Below, one piece after another: positions 43,382 to 52,833 of a stretch of 64,000 bases of DNA. This DNA is from Paenibacillus montaniterrae. Lineage in GTDB: Bacteria > Bacillota > Bacilli > Paenibacillales > Paenibacillaceae. Position 1 is the stretch's first letter. Each line of letters starts with the position of its first letter. The notes beneath the pieces were generated by a model. The model saw only the letters and a program-made list of their open reading frames with translations, was not told where the DNA came from and made no database searches. The stretch spans positions 124,001 through 188,000 of the forward strand of contig NZ_BOSE01000009.1 of the NCBI RefSeq assembly GCF_018403185.1, in the 5' to 3' direction. The position numbers and the translations under genes are program-made.

Positions 43382-44403
43382 TGAAAGGGATTATTTGCAA
43401 GGAAGCCGGCCGTTTCGTTATGCGAGACGATTTGCCAGAGCCGGTAAGAGGCGAGGGAGAGGCCATTGTTGCGATTCGGCGAATTGGCATCTGCGGAACC
43501 GATCTGCACGCCTACCAGGGGAATCAGCCTTATTTTGCTTATCCTCGCATTCTTGGTCATGAGCTATCTGGAATAATCGAACAGATTGGCGATAATCAAG
43601 AAGGGCTAAAGGTCGGCGATCAAGTCAGTATTATTCCGTATTTGCACTGCGGTCATTGCGCTGCTTGTCTGAGAGGTAAAACCAACTGCTGCCGAAGCAT
43701 GCGCGTGCTGGGCGTACATCTGGATGGCGGCATGCGCGAACGGATCGCCGTTCCTGTGTCCCATCTAATCAGGACGGAAGAGCTGTCCCTGGACCAGGCT
43801 GCACTGCTTGAGCCTTTGGCGATCGGTGCGCATGCATTGCGTCGAGCAGGCTTGCAATCCGGTGCTCGTGCGCTTGTAATTGGGGCCGGACCAATCGGGT
43901 TAGGTGTGATGGCGCTGGCCGAAGCCTTGGGGGCCGAGGTAGCTGCGATGGACGTAAATGCAGAACGACTTGTCTTCGCCAAGCAATGGGCCAAAGCTTC
44001 ATGTACAGTAACAGCATCGTCAGAAGCTGCGAAGGAACGCCTGCTTGATTGGAATGGCGGAGAGCTGCCATCTGTAGTATTCGACGCAACGGGCAGCCTG
44101 CGTTCCATGTCAGACGCATTTGACTTGGTCGGTCACGGCGGCACGCTCGTTTACGTTGGACTCGCGAATGGAGATATTACGTTTAATGATCCTCATTTTC
44201 ATGCACGAGAGCTTTCGCTTCTCGGCAGCCGCAACGCTACTCGAGAGGATTTTAACGATGTGATTGAAGCAGTGACGAACGCCAATATTGATCTAAATGC
44301 CTATATTACGCATCGCTGTGCGTTCGAGCGATTGACAGAACAGTTCGATGAATGGCTGAAGCCGGAAACAGGTGTCATTAAAGCGATAGTAGAGATTAAT
44401 TAA
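43381..44403 (+). CDS. Zinc-dependent alcohol dehydrogenase
   Basis: A 340-residue medium-chain dehydrogenase. Catalytic zinc ligands are Cys38 (ICGTD) and His60-Glu61 (GHELSG); the structural zinc site is HCGHCAACLRGKTNCC; the NAD-binding motif is GAGPIGLGVM. Related enzymes oxidise sugar acids or polyols (L-fuconate, galactitol, threonine). In this cluster it probably acts downstream of the sugar dehydrogenase. Coupled to the preceding gene by a one-base overlap. Confidence 0.9.
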   Translation: MKGIICKEAGRFVMRDDLPEPVRGEGEAIVAIRRIGICGTDLHAYQGNQPYFAYPRILGHELSGIIEQIGDNQEGLKVGDQVSIIPYLHCGHCAACLRGKTNCCRSMRVLGVHLDGGMRERIAVPVSHLIRTEELSLDQAALLEPLAIGAHALRRAGLQSGARALVIGAGPIGLGVMALAEALGAEVAAMDVNAERLVFAKQWAKASCTVTASSEAAKERLLDWNGGELPSVVFDATGSLRSMSDAFDLVGHGGTLVYVGLANGDITFNDPHFHARELSLLGSRNATREDFNDVIEAVTNANIDLNAYITHRCAFERLTEQFDEWLKPETGVIKAIVEIN

Positions 44404-44442
44404 GCACATTAATTAAAGTACATTTCAGAAGGAGCGAAAGCA

Positions 44443-46695
44443 ATGAGCAACCATTTACAGGAGCACCGCTTGTGGTATGCAAAGCCAGCTAAGGAATGGA
44501 ACGAAGCGCTGCCAGTAGGCAATGGACGGCTGGGCGCGATGATTTTTGGAGGAGTTCAAGCGGAGCGGCTGCAGCTCAACGAGGACTCTCTATGGTACGG
44601 TGGGCCGCGGGATCGCAACAACCCGGACGCACTGCCCAATTTGCCAGAGCTGCGCAGGCTGATCCTGCAAGGGAAGCTGAAGGAGGCGGAGGAATTGGCG
44701 TCGCTGACCCTTCCCGGACTTCCGGAAGCACAGCGCCACTATGTTCCGCTCGGCGACCTTCTCTTAATGTTTAAGGAGCAGGATGAACCCGTTACGGAGT
44801 ACAGCCGCGAGCTTGATCTTGAGCGTGGGATTGTGACGGTGCGATACCGTGTCGGAGATATCGAGTATACACGAGAGATTTGGTCCAGCTATCCCGATCA
44901 AGCGCTGGTCATCCGACTCACGGCTAATCGTGGGGGCAAGCTCTCGTTCAAGGCTCGCTTTAATCGCGGTAACTGGAGATACCTCGAGAAAAGCGAGAAG
45001 TGGGGAGAAGACGGCATTATTATGAATGGGCATAGCGGCGGGGAAGGCGGAAGCACCTTCTGCGCAGCTTTGAAAGCGGTTCATAATGGTGGCAGCGCTC
45101 GGACCATCGGAGAGTACCTTGTAATTGAGAACGCTGATTCTGTTACATTGCTGCTTACTGCTGCCACAACGTTTCGCTATCCAGACCCGGCAGCTCTGTG
45201 CAGGCTGCAGCTGGAAAGCTTGCTTAGCTTAAGCTATGAGCAGCTGCAGGAGCGGCATATTGCTGATTACCAGTCGCTTTACCACCGTGTCAGCCTGACG
45301 CTGCCAGGATGTGCCAAGCTAGTTAGTCTGCCTACGGATGAGCGGCTTGATCGCGTGAAGCAGGGAGAAGCGGATCATGGGCTGGTTGCGCTCTATTTTC
45401 ATTACGGCCGCTATTTGCTGATTGCTTCCAGCCGCCCCGGCTCACTGCCGGCGAATTTGCAAGGGATCTGGAATGACAGCTTTACACCGCCGTGGGACAG
45501 CAAATTTACGATCAATATTAATGCGCAAATGAACTACTGGCCGGCCGAGCTTTGTAATTTGGCTGAATGTCATGAGCCGCTGTTTGAACTGATTGAGCGC
45601 ATGCGGGAGCCTGGCAGAGTGACGGCGCAAGTGATGTACGGGTGCCGCGGCTTTACGGCTCATCACAACACGGATATTTGGGCAGATACGGCTCCGCAGG
45701 ATACGTATTTGCCAGCTTCATTTTGGCCGATGGGCGCTGCCTGGCTCTGTCTGCATCTATGGGAGCATTATCGCTATGGGCAAGATCTTCAATTTCTCGC
45801 TCGAGCCTACGATACGATGAAGGAAGCAGCGGTATTTCTGCTCGATTATTTGATTGAGGACGAGCAAGGCCAGCTCATTACCTGCCCATCTGTTTCACCG
45901 GAAAACAGATATATCCTGCCTAATGGGGAAGCGGGTGTGCTGTGCGCAGGAGCGTCGATGGACTTCCAAATCATTACGGCGCTTTTTACCGCCTGCATAG
46001 AGAGTGCCAAGCTGCTTGGGACGGATGAAGCATTCAGTGAGCAATTGACTGCTGCTTTGGAGCGACTGCCACAGCCGAAAATCGGCAAGTATGGACAAAT
46101 TCAGGAGTGGATGGAGGATTATGAGGAGGAGGAGCCGGGACATCGCCATATATCCCATCTATTCGCCTTGTATCCTGGAGATGCGTTCACCAATGAAAGC
46201 ACGCCAGAGCTAGCGGCAGCCGCACGGACTACGCTGACTCGCAGATTATCCTCTGGCGGAGGGCATACTGGCTGGAGCAGAGCCTGGATCATCAATTTTT
46301 GGGCAAGGCTGCAGGATGGCCAGCTTGCTTACGACAACGTTATGGCGCTGCTTCATCATTCCACGCTGCCTAACTTGTTCGACAATCATCCTCCGTTCCA
46401 AATCGACGGAAACTTTGGCGGGGCTGCCGGCATCGCAGAAATGCTGCTGCAAAGCCATACTCGAGTGATCCGACTGCTGCCGGCTTTGCCTGAGCTATGG
46501 CAGGAAGGGGAGGTTAACGGGCTGCGTGCTCGTGGCGGATTTACGCTCAGCTTGAAATGGGCGGCGGCGAAAATTACAGAAGTTGTTGTCACTTGCTCAG
46601 TCTCCGGGCTTTGCGAGCTCGAGGGTCCAGGGTTAGCTCCTGTCTCGTTTATGGCAGAGGCGGGGCAGACTTATACATTTAAAGGTGAGCTATGA
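44443..46695 (+). CDS. GH95 family alpha-L-fucosidase
   Basis: A 750-residue glycoside hydrolase of family 95, which removes terminal alpha-1,2-linked L-fucose (some members remove L-galactose). It starts WYAKPAKEWNEALPVGNGRLGAMIFGG, and the catalytic region is marked by TAHHNTDIWADTAPQ near 405-420 and DNHPPFQIDGNFGG near 648. No signal peptide is present, so it acts inside the cell on imported oligosaccharide; no importer gene is seen in the cluster. AGAAGGAGCG precedes the ATG. Confidence 0.92.
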   Translation: MSNHLQEHRLWYAKPAKEWNEALPVGNGRLGAMIFGGVQAERLQLNEDSLWYGGPRDRNNPDALPNLPELRRLILQGKLKEAEELASLTLPGLPEAQRHYVPLGDLLLMFKEQDEPVTEYSRELDLERGIVTVRYRVGDIEYTREIWSSYPDQALVIRLTANRGGKLSFKARFNRGNWRYLEKSEKWGEDGIIMNGHSGGEGGSTFCAALKAVHNGGSARTIGEYLVIENADSVTLLLTAATTFRYPDPAALCRLQLESLLSLSYEQLQERHIADYQSLYHRVSLTLPGCAKLVSLPTDERLDRVKQGEADHGLVALYFHYGRYLLIASSRPGSLPANLQGIWNDSFTPPWDSKFTININAQMNYWPAELCNLAECHEPLFELIERMREPGRVTAQVMYGCRGFTAHHNTDIWADTAPQDTYLPASFWPMGAAWLCLHLWEHYRYGQDLQFLARAYDTMKEAAVFLLDYLIEDEQGQLITCPSVSPENRYILPNGEAGVLCAGASMDFQIITALFTACIESAKLLGTDEAFSEQLTAALERLPQPKIGKYGQIQEWMEDYEEEEPGHRHISHLFALYPGDAFTNESTPELAAAARTTLTRRLSSGGGHTGWSRAWIINFWARLQDGQLAYDNVMALLHHSTLPNLFDNHPPFQIDGNFGGAAGIAEMLLQSHTRVIRLLPALPELWQEGEVNGLRARGGFTLSLKWAAAKITEVVVTCSVSGLCELEGPGLAPVSFMAEAGQTYTFKGEL

Positions 46696-46742
46696 TGCTA
46701 ATGAAGATGAGCTGTCTGCACAGTAAAGGCTGATGGCTATAT

Positions 46743-46816
46743 AAGCTGGATAACGCTATTGGTGCTTAATGGGGTCCTTCTCCATTTGCAGCCTTTACGT
46801 TATCCAGCTTTCTTTA
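46743..46816. terminator. Bidirectional terminator between fucosidase and ABC-F genes
   Basis: AAGCTGGATAACG at 46743-46755 is an exact complement of CGTTATCCAGCTT at 46798-46810, with a 42-base loop. It lies between two convergent genes. Confidence 0.65.
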
Positions 46817-46825
46817 AATCTATTT

Positions 46826-48775
46826 CTAGTTCGGTTCGTTTAATGCAATCCATTGCTCCAGCAAAGCGTCCAGCCGGTGCCGGATTTCTTCTCGTTCACG
46901 CCATTTCGCTTCCAGCTCTGCTGGTTCGCCGCCTTGATCTATGCGGCTTAGCTGTTCGTCAGCGTTGGCAAGCTGCTCTTCCAGCTCTGCAATTTCCGCT
47001 TCCAGCTGCTTTAGCCGCTGCTTGCTTTTTGGCTCGCTTGCAGATTGAAGGCCAGCAGAACGAGCTACGGTCGGGTTGTTGGCAGCCCGCAGGTCCTTTT
47101 GTTGCAGCGGCGTGGTTGGTGACTGCTTCATCTCAAGTTCGGCCAATTCAGTTTGCTTGCTCTTGTAATTGTCGTAATTGCCCAGGTACGTAGTAATTTT
47201 TCCGTTTGCCAGCTCCCATACGCGCTGTGCCAGCCGATTGATGAAGTAGCGGTCATGGGAGATCGCAAGTATCGTTCCTGGAAATTGCTCCAGCGCTTCC
47301 TCCAGCGCTTCGCGCGAGTCCAGATCGAGATGATTGGTAGGCTCATCGAGCAGCAGCACATTCGGCTTGCGCAATACAAGCAAAGCGAGCCTTAATCGTG
47401 TCCATTCTCCTCCAGAAATGATGTGCAACGGCTTGAAAACATCTGCGCCATAGAACAAATATTTAGCCAATATGTGCCGCGCTTCACCTTCTTCCAGCCT
47501 GGCCTCAGTTCGGAAATAGTCCAGCACGGTCAGCTTGCCTTGCTGCACAGGCTCCTGCTGAGCCAAGTATCCGATCTCTGTGCGGGAACCGAGCTCAAGC
47601 TCGCCAGCATCGGGTTCGAACTGACCGAGCAGCAGCTTGAACAGTGTCGTTTTGCCTGAGCCGTTATCGCCCAGCAGCACGACCTTCTCGCCATAAAACA
47701 GCTGACCATCTACTTCCTGTAAAATCTTTCGATCGCCAAATTGCTTGACCAGCCCCGCGAAGGTTATGACTTTACGACCCGAACGCTCGAGCGGCGACAG
47801 GTCAAATTCTGCTGCTCTACGCTCCAATACGGGCCGCTTCACCAACTCCATGCGTTCGAGCGCTTTGCGAATCGAAGCAGCACGCTTGAAAAACTTCTCA
47901 TTGCCGCCGATTCTGCCCCATTCCTCCAGCTGGCGTATCGTTTCCTGCATTTTTTTGCGTACCTTTTGCTGTTCCTGATACTGGGCAAATTGCTGCAGCA
48001 AGCGCTCCTCCTTTTCCTTGGCATAGCCGCTGTAGTTCGTAAAGTACAGCTGCGCTTCTCCATCCTCAAGCTCGATCATTTTCGTAGCGACAGCATCCAT
48101 AAAGTAGCGGTCATGCGATACGATCATACAAGCACAGCTGCAGCTGCGAATAAATTGCTCCAGCCATTCTATCCCCTTAATATCCAAATGATTGGTCGGT
48201 TCGTCGAGCAGCAGCAAATCTGGCTGAACGACAAGCTGAGACGCGAGCAAAATTTTTGTTTTCTCTCCGCCAGACAAGCTGCCGAATAGGCGCCCATCAT
48301 AGCTGTGATCAATTTGCAGGCCGTCTGCTACCTGATCGATGGCGGTATCCATGTCATAGCCGCCGCCTTGCTCAAATTGCTCCTGAAGGAGGGCGTATTT
48401 GTGCAGCAGCTTTTCCATTGCTTCAGGCTGTGCCGCCGCTTCTGGCGCTGACATTTGCTGTTCTAGCGCAGTCATTTCCTGCTTGATTGCTTGCACTTCC
48501 CGGTAGCCATAGCCTAATACATCATAGACCGTCATTTGCTCGAAATGCTCTGGAGCCTGCGGCAAATAGCCGATTCGCAAATCTTTGCGGATCGAGAGCA
48601 TGCCGTCATCAGGCTGGTCGATGCCGGAGATTAAGCGCAGCAAGGTAGATTTGCCGCTGCCGTTGCGGCCGATCAGACCGACCTTTTCTCCGGCCTGGAG
48701 CATGAAGCTTACATCCTCCAATACGAGATGGGCGGCATAGTATTTTTTAATATGTTGAAGATGAATAATCGTCAT
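46826..48775 (-). CDS. ABC-F family ATPase (ribosome-associated)
   Basis: A 649-residue protein with two ATPase domains and no membrane segments. Walker A motifs are GRNGSGKST near residue 36 and GDNGSGKTT near 365; signatures are LSGGEKTKILLASQL and ISGGEWTRLRLALLV; each domain has LLLDEPTNHLD. The linker near 255-320 (KVRKKMQETIRQLEEWGRIG) and a C-terminal coiled coil (ISELEEQL-type) are typical of YdiF/Uup-like and antibiotic-protecting ABC-F proteins. The attenuated leader with a small ORF suggests a drug-inducible ribosome-protection role. AGGAGGCTCC lies before the ATG. Confidence 0.9.
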   Translation of the reverse strand: MTIIHLQHIKKYYAAHLVLEDVSFMLQAGEKVGLIGRNGSGKSTLLRLISGIDQPDDGMLSIRKDLRIGYLPQAPEHFEQMTVYDVLGYGYREVQAIKQEMTALEQQMSAPEAAAQPEAMEKLLHKYALLQEQFEQGGGYDMDTAIDQVADGLQIDHSYDGRLFGSLSGGEKTKILLASQLVVQPDLLLLDEPTNHLDIKGIEWLEQFIRSCSCACMIVSHDRYFMDAVATKMIELEDGEAQLYFTNYSGYAKEKEERLLQQFAQYQEQQKVRKKMQETIRQLEEWGRIGGNEKFFKRAASIRKALERMELVKRPVLERRAAEFDLSPLERSGRKVITFAGLVKQFGDRKILQEVDGQLFYGEKVVLLGDNGSGKTTLFKLLLGQFEPDAGELELGSRTEIGYLAQQEPVQQGKLTVLDYFRTEARLEEGEARHILAKYLFYGADVFKPLHIISGGEWTRLRLALLVLRKPNVLLLDEPTNHLDLDSREALEEALEQFPGTILAISHDRYFINRLAQRVWELANGKITTYLGNYDNYKSKQTELAELEMKQSPTTPLQQKDLRAANNPTVARSAGLQSASEPKSKQRLKQLEAEIAELEEQLANADEQLSRIDQGGEPAELEAKWREREEIRHRLDALLEQWIALNEPN

Positions 48776-48818
48776 AATAGGAGCCTCCTAAATAGCTGAG
48801 AGACCCTGTAGCATGCAC

Positions 48819-48847
48819 AAAAAGAGCCGCGCTAGCAAGCGCGGCCC
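48819..48847 (-). terminator. Intrinsic attenuator before the ABC-F gene
   Basis: Reverse strand: GCCGCGCT, four bases, AGCGCGGC, then TCTTTTTG. It lies between the leader ORF and the ABC-F start, so it would stop transcription before the gene unless the upstream RNA refolds. Confidence 0.7.
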
Positions 48848-48874
48848 TTAAGGATTACATGCAATCCGTTGTGG

Positions 48875-49018
48875 TCAAGGCAGGCGTCTTCTCGCGAATG
48901 GTTTAAACGTATGCTTAAAAATGGACAGACTGATCCCGTTCGCAGAAAACGTAAATATAATGCCAGACAGGACAAGTCCAAGCTGGCTAATACGGTTGTT
49001 GACCATCGCGTGATTCAC
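48875..49018 (-). CDS. Leader ORF of the ABC-F gene (47 aa)
   Basis: A 47-codon frame beginning GTG at 49018 (an ATG at 49006 is also in frame) after AGGAGGTG at nine bases. The product would have a hydrophobic middle (LGLVLSGIIFTFS) and a basic end (KPFARRRLP). It ends 28 bases before an intrinsic terminator. Antibiotic-inducible ABC-F and efflux genes often have such translated leaders, where ribosome stalling changes the terminator fold. No homologue is recognised; a stable small membrane peptide is another possibility. Confidence 0.5.
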   Translation of the reverse strand: MNHAMVNNRISQLGLVLSGIIFTFSANGISLSIFKHTFKPFARRRLP

Positions 49019-49051
49019 CTACCTTCACCTCCTCCAATAATCATTTCTATA

Positions 49052-49080
49052 ATCGTAGCATATTTGGAAAACGCCGACAA
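49052..49080 (-). promoter_or_regulatory. Promoter of the ABC-F transcript
   Basis: Reverse strand: TTGTCG (49075-49080), 17-base spacer, TACGAT (49052-49057). It lies just before the ribosome binding site of the leader ORF, so the transcript would begin about 26 bases ahead of the leader start. Confidence 0.6.
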
Positions 49081-49166
49081 GTGCCATCATGAAGCAAGTC
49101 GGCAGCTAAGTGGAGGTTATGTGGAAGTTAAGTGGCAGCTGATTGCAGCTAAATTGAAAATTCCAA

Positions 49167-49207
49167 TTGCTTTACATTAGTTTAAAGGTATATAATTGTC
49201 ATGACAA
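49167..49207 (+). promoter_or_regulatory. marR promoter with palindromic operator
   Basis: TTGCTT (49167-49172), 18-base spacer, TATAAT (49191-49196), overlapped by the perfect palindrome TTGTCATGACAA at 49196-49207. A repressor bound there would cover the start of transcription. Confidence 0.6.
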
Positions 49208-49228
49208 CTAATTTAGGAGCGATATATA

Positions 49229-49684
49229 ATGAAGGAAAAACGCCAGCTGCTATCGGCAGGATTTTTACTAGGTGTGACACATCGCCGAGCGGTTGCATTA
49301 TTGCAGCATCGGCTGCGCGATTACGACATAACACCTGAGCAGTGGTCTGTTCTATACCATGTCACCAATGAGGAAGGCATGATTCAAAAAAGCATTGCTG
49401 AGCAAACCTTCAAGGATAAACCGACGGTGACTCGCATTTTGCATCAGCTTGAGCAGAAAGGCTATATCGTGCGCAAGGCTGACCAGATCGATCGCCGCTC
49501 ATTGCGCATTTACAGTACGGAACGGGGAAGAAGCTTGATTACCGAAACTGAGTCGATAGAAGAAAGCATTTCGCAGGAGGTCATTAACTGCTTGGGCGAG
49601 CAGGGACATGAGCAGCTTGTACAAAGCTTGAACCTGCTGAACAGCTACTTAAGCAAGGTGAAGCTGGCAGAGGAGGAAGAATAG
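49229..49684 (+). CDS. MarR family transcriptional regulator
   Basis: A 151-residue winged-helix regulator. The recognition part is IAEQTFKDKPTVTRILHQLEQKGYI, and the wing holds DQIDRRSLRIYSTERG. It contains no cysteine in the N-terminal helix, so it is not an OhrR-type peroxide sensor. An MFS exporter follows after 78 bases, and a palindrome in its own promoter suggests repression of both genes until a compound binds. Confidence 0.9.
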   Translation: MKEKRQLLSAGFLLGVTHRRAVALLQHRLRDYDITPEQWSVLYHVTNEEGMIQKSIAEQTFKDKPTVTRILHQLEQKGYIVRKADQIDRRSLRIYSTERGRSLITETESIEESISQEVINCLGEQGHEQLVQSLNLLNSYLSKVKLAEEEE

Positions 49685-49762
49685 CTGTATCGCTCAAGGG
49701 CGGCGGATTGAATAGATGAATTTCGATAAATATAGATAGATCAACAGGAGTGAGAGAACAAC

Positions 49763-51043
49763 ATGAGTGAACCAACATCAATACAAGAATCGGCTCGGCA
49801 AAAGCCAGCTCTTTGGACGAAGCAGTTTGTTACATTAACACTGGCTTCGTTTCTTTTATTTTTGAATTTGCAAATGCTGCTGTCCACGTTTTCCATGCAC
49901 ATAAAAAGCAATTTGCATGGCGGAGATATGCAGGTAAGCTTGGCAACAAGCGTGTTTGCAGTAACGGCCATTGTTGCCAGACTGCTGACGAGCAGCTGGA
50001 TTAAACGGTGGTCGAAGGATGCGGTGCTTACGGCTGGCTTAATTATAGCCGCTGCATCAACTGCTCTGGCCGCACTGCCGGAGTCCGTTGCACCGTTGCT
50101 CGTTATGCGCGCCATCTATGGTTTGGGCTTCGGCATTGGCAGTACCGTCATTCCAACGCTCGTATCGCAAATTATCCCGCCGCAGCGCATGGGCGAGGGG
50201 ATCGGTTACTTTGGCTTGTCCACTAGCCTGGCAATGTCAATTGGTCCAGCCACAGGCATGAGCATTATGAAGGAATATGGCTTTACAACGCTGGCGATCA
50301 TCGGAGTAGGCGCGGTGCTGTGCATGTTTCCAATGCTGCTGCTGTCTGGCGCCTATAAGCTGGGCGGTAAACGAAAGGAAGCAGCGGCTTCTCAACAGGC
50401 TCAGCGGATGGAGCAAGCGGATATGGCAAAGCAGGCAAGTGCAGGTGCTGTACGATCACGTTCTATTTGGCGCTTTACGATTCTTTTTCCGGCGTTGCTC
50501 AATATGCTGATCTCCATCACATATAGCGGAATTTTAAGCTTTATCGCGGTATATGGCGAGGAGCTGCAGCTTGCTCAGGTCGGGTTGTTCTTTATGTTCA
50601 ATGCGCTAACGATTTTATTAGTTCGACCAATTGCCGGGAAAATTTTTGATCGCAAAGGCCCGCTTGTCGTACTGCTGCCAGCGGCAGCTTTTGTTATCGT
50701 GAGCATGATTGTGCTTTCCTATACGACCAATATGCTGACGCTAATTGTTTCTGCGCTATTGTACGGGGCAGGCTTTGGCTCGATTCAACCTACGCTGCAG
50801 GCGTGGATGCTGCGCTCTGCCAGCAAGGAGCAGTATGGTGTAGTAAACGGCATATTCTACAATGCAACTGATTTGGGTGTGTCGATTGGCGCGATTGTAC
50901 TCGGCGTTATCGTTACTTTCAGCTCCTATAGCATGATGTATCGCTTGTCCTCTCTATTTATGGTCATATTCCTGCTGGCAATAGCCGGCTTTGCCTGGAA
51001 GCAAAAAAGCAAAGCGCAGGACGGACAATCGGCAGTACAGTAA
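49763..51043 (+). CDS. MFS transporter
   Basis: A 426-residue major facilitator with 12 helices, first seen as FVTLTLASFLLFLNLQMLLSTF. The segment DRKGPLVVLLP lies between helices 8 and 9 and the middle loop (residues 210-235) is charged. It is of the YfkF/YfmO-like group, often drug or metabolite efflux. ACAGGAGTGAG precedes the start. Coupled with MarR in a two-gene unit. Confidence 0.87.
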   Translation: MSEPTSIQESARQKPALWTKQFVTLTLASFLLFLNLQMLLSTFSMHIKSNLHGGDMQVSLATSVFAVTAIVARLLTSSWIKRWSKDAVLTAGLIIAAASTALAALPESVAPLLVMRAIYGLGFGIGSTVIPTLVSQIIPPQRMGEGIGYFGLSTSLAMSIGPATGMSIMKEYGFTTLAIIGVGAVLCMFPMLLLSGAYKLGGKRKEAAASQQAQRMEQADMAKQASAGAVRSRSIWRFTILFPALLNMLISITYSGILSFIAVYGEELQLAQVGLFFMFNALTILLVRPIAGKIFDRKGPLVVLLPAAAFVIVSMIVLSYTTNMLTLIVSALLYGAGFGSIQPTLQAWMLRSASKEQYGVVNGIFYNATDLGVSIGAIVLGVIVTFSSYSMMYRLSSLFMVIFLLAIAGFAWKQKSKAQDGQSAVQ

Positions 51044-51136
51044 AAGGCAGTGCTTGCTATTATACTTTTTGAACTTCCTCTATTAGGATATAATAAACGA
51101 AGATAACAGTAAGATCGGATGAAAGAGGACTATAAA

Positions 51137-52756
51137 ATGACAAAGCAATCGCAACATCGTTCGGCAGCAAAGGATAAACCGCAGCAGGCAGCGCAAGCAA
51201 GGAAGAGTGTGAATAAGCAGCAGCAGGCAGAGGGCACAAAAGCTGGCAAGCAGTCTGTTCGAGCAGGTGGCAGACCGACAGCAGCGGCTCGTGAACATGC
51301 CAGTACGCACGGAGGCAACCGGAAAAGCTCAGGGGCAAGACGAGATCAGCAGCATAAAGGCGCTCGCCGCAATCAACGCGCTGCTGACTCCACAGCTGAG
51401 GAAGCAGCAGTTGGTGATCGCATTGTCGTGACAATTAAACGAATTGGCATCAATGGCGAAGGCGTCGGCTATTACAAGCGCAAAGCGGTATTCATCGACG
51501 GAGCCATTACCGATGAAGTCGTAAAAGCAAAAATTACAAAGGTGGAGCGCGCCTATTTGCAGGCGGAGCTTGTCGAGATTGAAAAGCGCTCGCCTGATCG
51601 CCAGAAGCCGCCATGCCCGGTTTATGAGCTATGTGGCGGGTGTCAGCTGCAGCATATGACGTACGAGGCGCAGCTGAAAGCGAAGGAAGAAATCGTACGC
51701 GAGGCGTTCAGCCGTTATGCCGATCGGCGCGAGCTGCCGCTGCGTCCAATTTACGGGATGGAGGAGCCGTGGCATTATCGCAACAAAGCCCAGCTGCAGC
51801 TAGGCTGGCAGCAGGACAAGCTTGTAGCGGGCCTATATGCTGCGAATTCTCATAAGCTGATTGATATTAGCGAGTGCACCGTGCAGGAGCAGCCGATCAA
51901 TGAAGCGTACAAAGCTTTAAAGCAGCTGATGCGGGAGCTTGATATTGAGCCTTATGACGAGCGAACGCGCAGCGGTTCAGTTAAAACCATCGTTGTTCGC
52001 GTTGCCAAAGCAAGCGGCAAGCTGCAGGTAACCTTTGTGACAGCTACCGATCGTTTGCCGCAGCAGCGGCAGCTGGTGGAACAGATAAGAACTCATTTGC
52101 CACAGGTCGTAACGATTGCCCACAACATTCACAAGGAGCGCAGCTCCGTTATATTTGGTGCGAAAACAGTTATTTTATGGGGAGAGGAGCGCTTGCCTGA
52201 AACGCTGGGCAGTGTCCAGTTTGCATTGTCGCCGCGCGCGTTTTTCCAGCTTAACCCTACGCAAACGGTCAAGCTTTACGATGCAGTAAAGGAAGCGGCT
52301 GCGCTTAGCGGACATGAGCTGGTTGTCGATGCATATTGCGGCACCGGCACAATCAGTCTGTGGCTGGCCGAGAAAGCGCGAGAGGTGCGTGGAGTCGAGC
52401 TGATTGCGGAAGCGGTGCAGGATGCAAGAAGCAATGCGCAATTTAGCGGCATCGACAACGCCTTGTTCTATGAAGGAAAAGCCGAGGAGCTCATTCCACG
52501 CTGGGTACAGCAAGGCACAAGACCCGATGTCATCGTCGTCGACCCGCCGCGCACAGGGCTCGACGCTGCGCTAATTCAGGCGGTATTGCAAGCCAAGCCG
52601 AAGCGTTTTGTCTATGTGTCCTGCAACCCTTCGACGCTGGCAAAGGATTGCAGGGAGCTGCTTGCTGAGGGCTACGAGCTCGAATGGGTGCAGCCGGTGG
52701 ATATGTTTCCGCAGACGGCGCATGTGGAAGCAGTAATATTGATGGTTCGAAAATGA
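51137..52756 (+). CDS. rlmD: 23S rRNA (uracil-5-)-methyltransferase, RlmD/RlmCD type
   Basis: A 539-residue enzyme that makes 5-methyluridine in 23S rRNA using S-adenosylmethionine. After a basic, low-complexity N-terminal tail of about 90 residues comes a TRAM domain (DRIVVTIKRIGINGEGVGY), an iron-sulfur cysteine set (CPVYELCGGCQLQHM with a further Cys), and the methyltransferase domain with DAYCGTGTISLWLA, DPPRTGLD and the catalytic Cys in YVSCNPSTLAKD. The ATG at 51137 has AGAGGA before it. The long Gln/Ala/Lys-rich tail is unusual for the family and may help bind RNA. Confidence 0.9.
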   Translation: MTKQSQHRSAAKDKPQQAAQARKSVNKQQQAEGTKAGKQSVRAGGRPTAAAREHASTHGGNRKSSGARRDQQHKGARRNQRAADSTAEEAAVGDRIVVTIKRIGINGEGVGYYKRKAVFIDGAITDEVVKAKITKVERAYLQAELVEIEKRSPDRQKPPCPVYELCGGCQLQHMTYEAQLKAKEEIVREAFSRYADRRELPLRPIYGMEEPWHYRNKAQLQLGWQQDKLVAGLYAANSHKLIDISECTVQEQPINEAYKALKQLMRELDIEPYDERTRSGSVKTIVVRVAKASGKLQVTFVTATDRLPQQRQLVEQIRTHLPQVVTIAHNIHKERSSVIFGAKTVILWGEERLPETLGSVQFALSPRAFFQLNPTQTVKLYDAVKEAAALSGHELVVDAYCGTGTISLWLAEKAREVRGVELIAEAVQDARSNAQFSGIDNALFYEGKAEELIPRWVQQGTRPDVIVVDPPRTGLDAALIQAVLQAKPKRFVYVSCNPSTLAKDCRELLAEGYELEWVQPVDMFPQTAHVEAVILMVRK

Positions 52757-52833
52757 GATGTGTCAGTATCGCTCAAATGTAATGTTAACTCAACTGGGAG
52801 CACGGTGTGACCGATTACAAGAAAATAATATGC

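Noticed and set aside
48869..49180. 103-codon forward frame opposite the ABC-F leader
   Set aside because: TTG start without a ribosome binding site; it crosses both the ABC-F promoter and the marR promoter and is antisense to the better-supported leader ORF.
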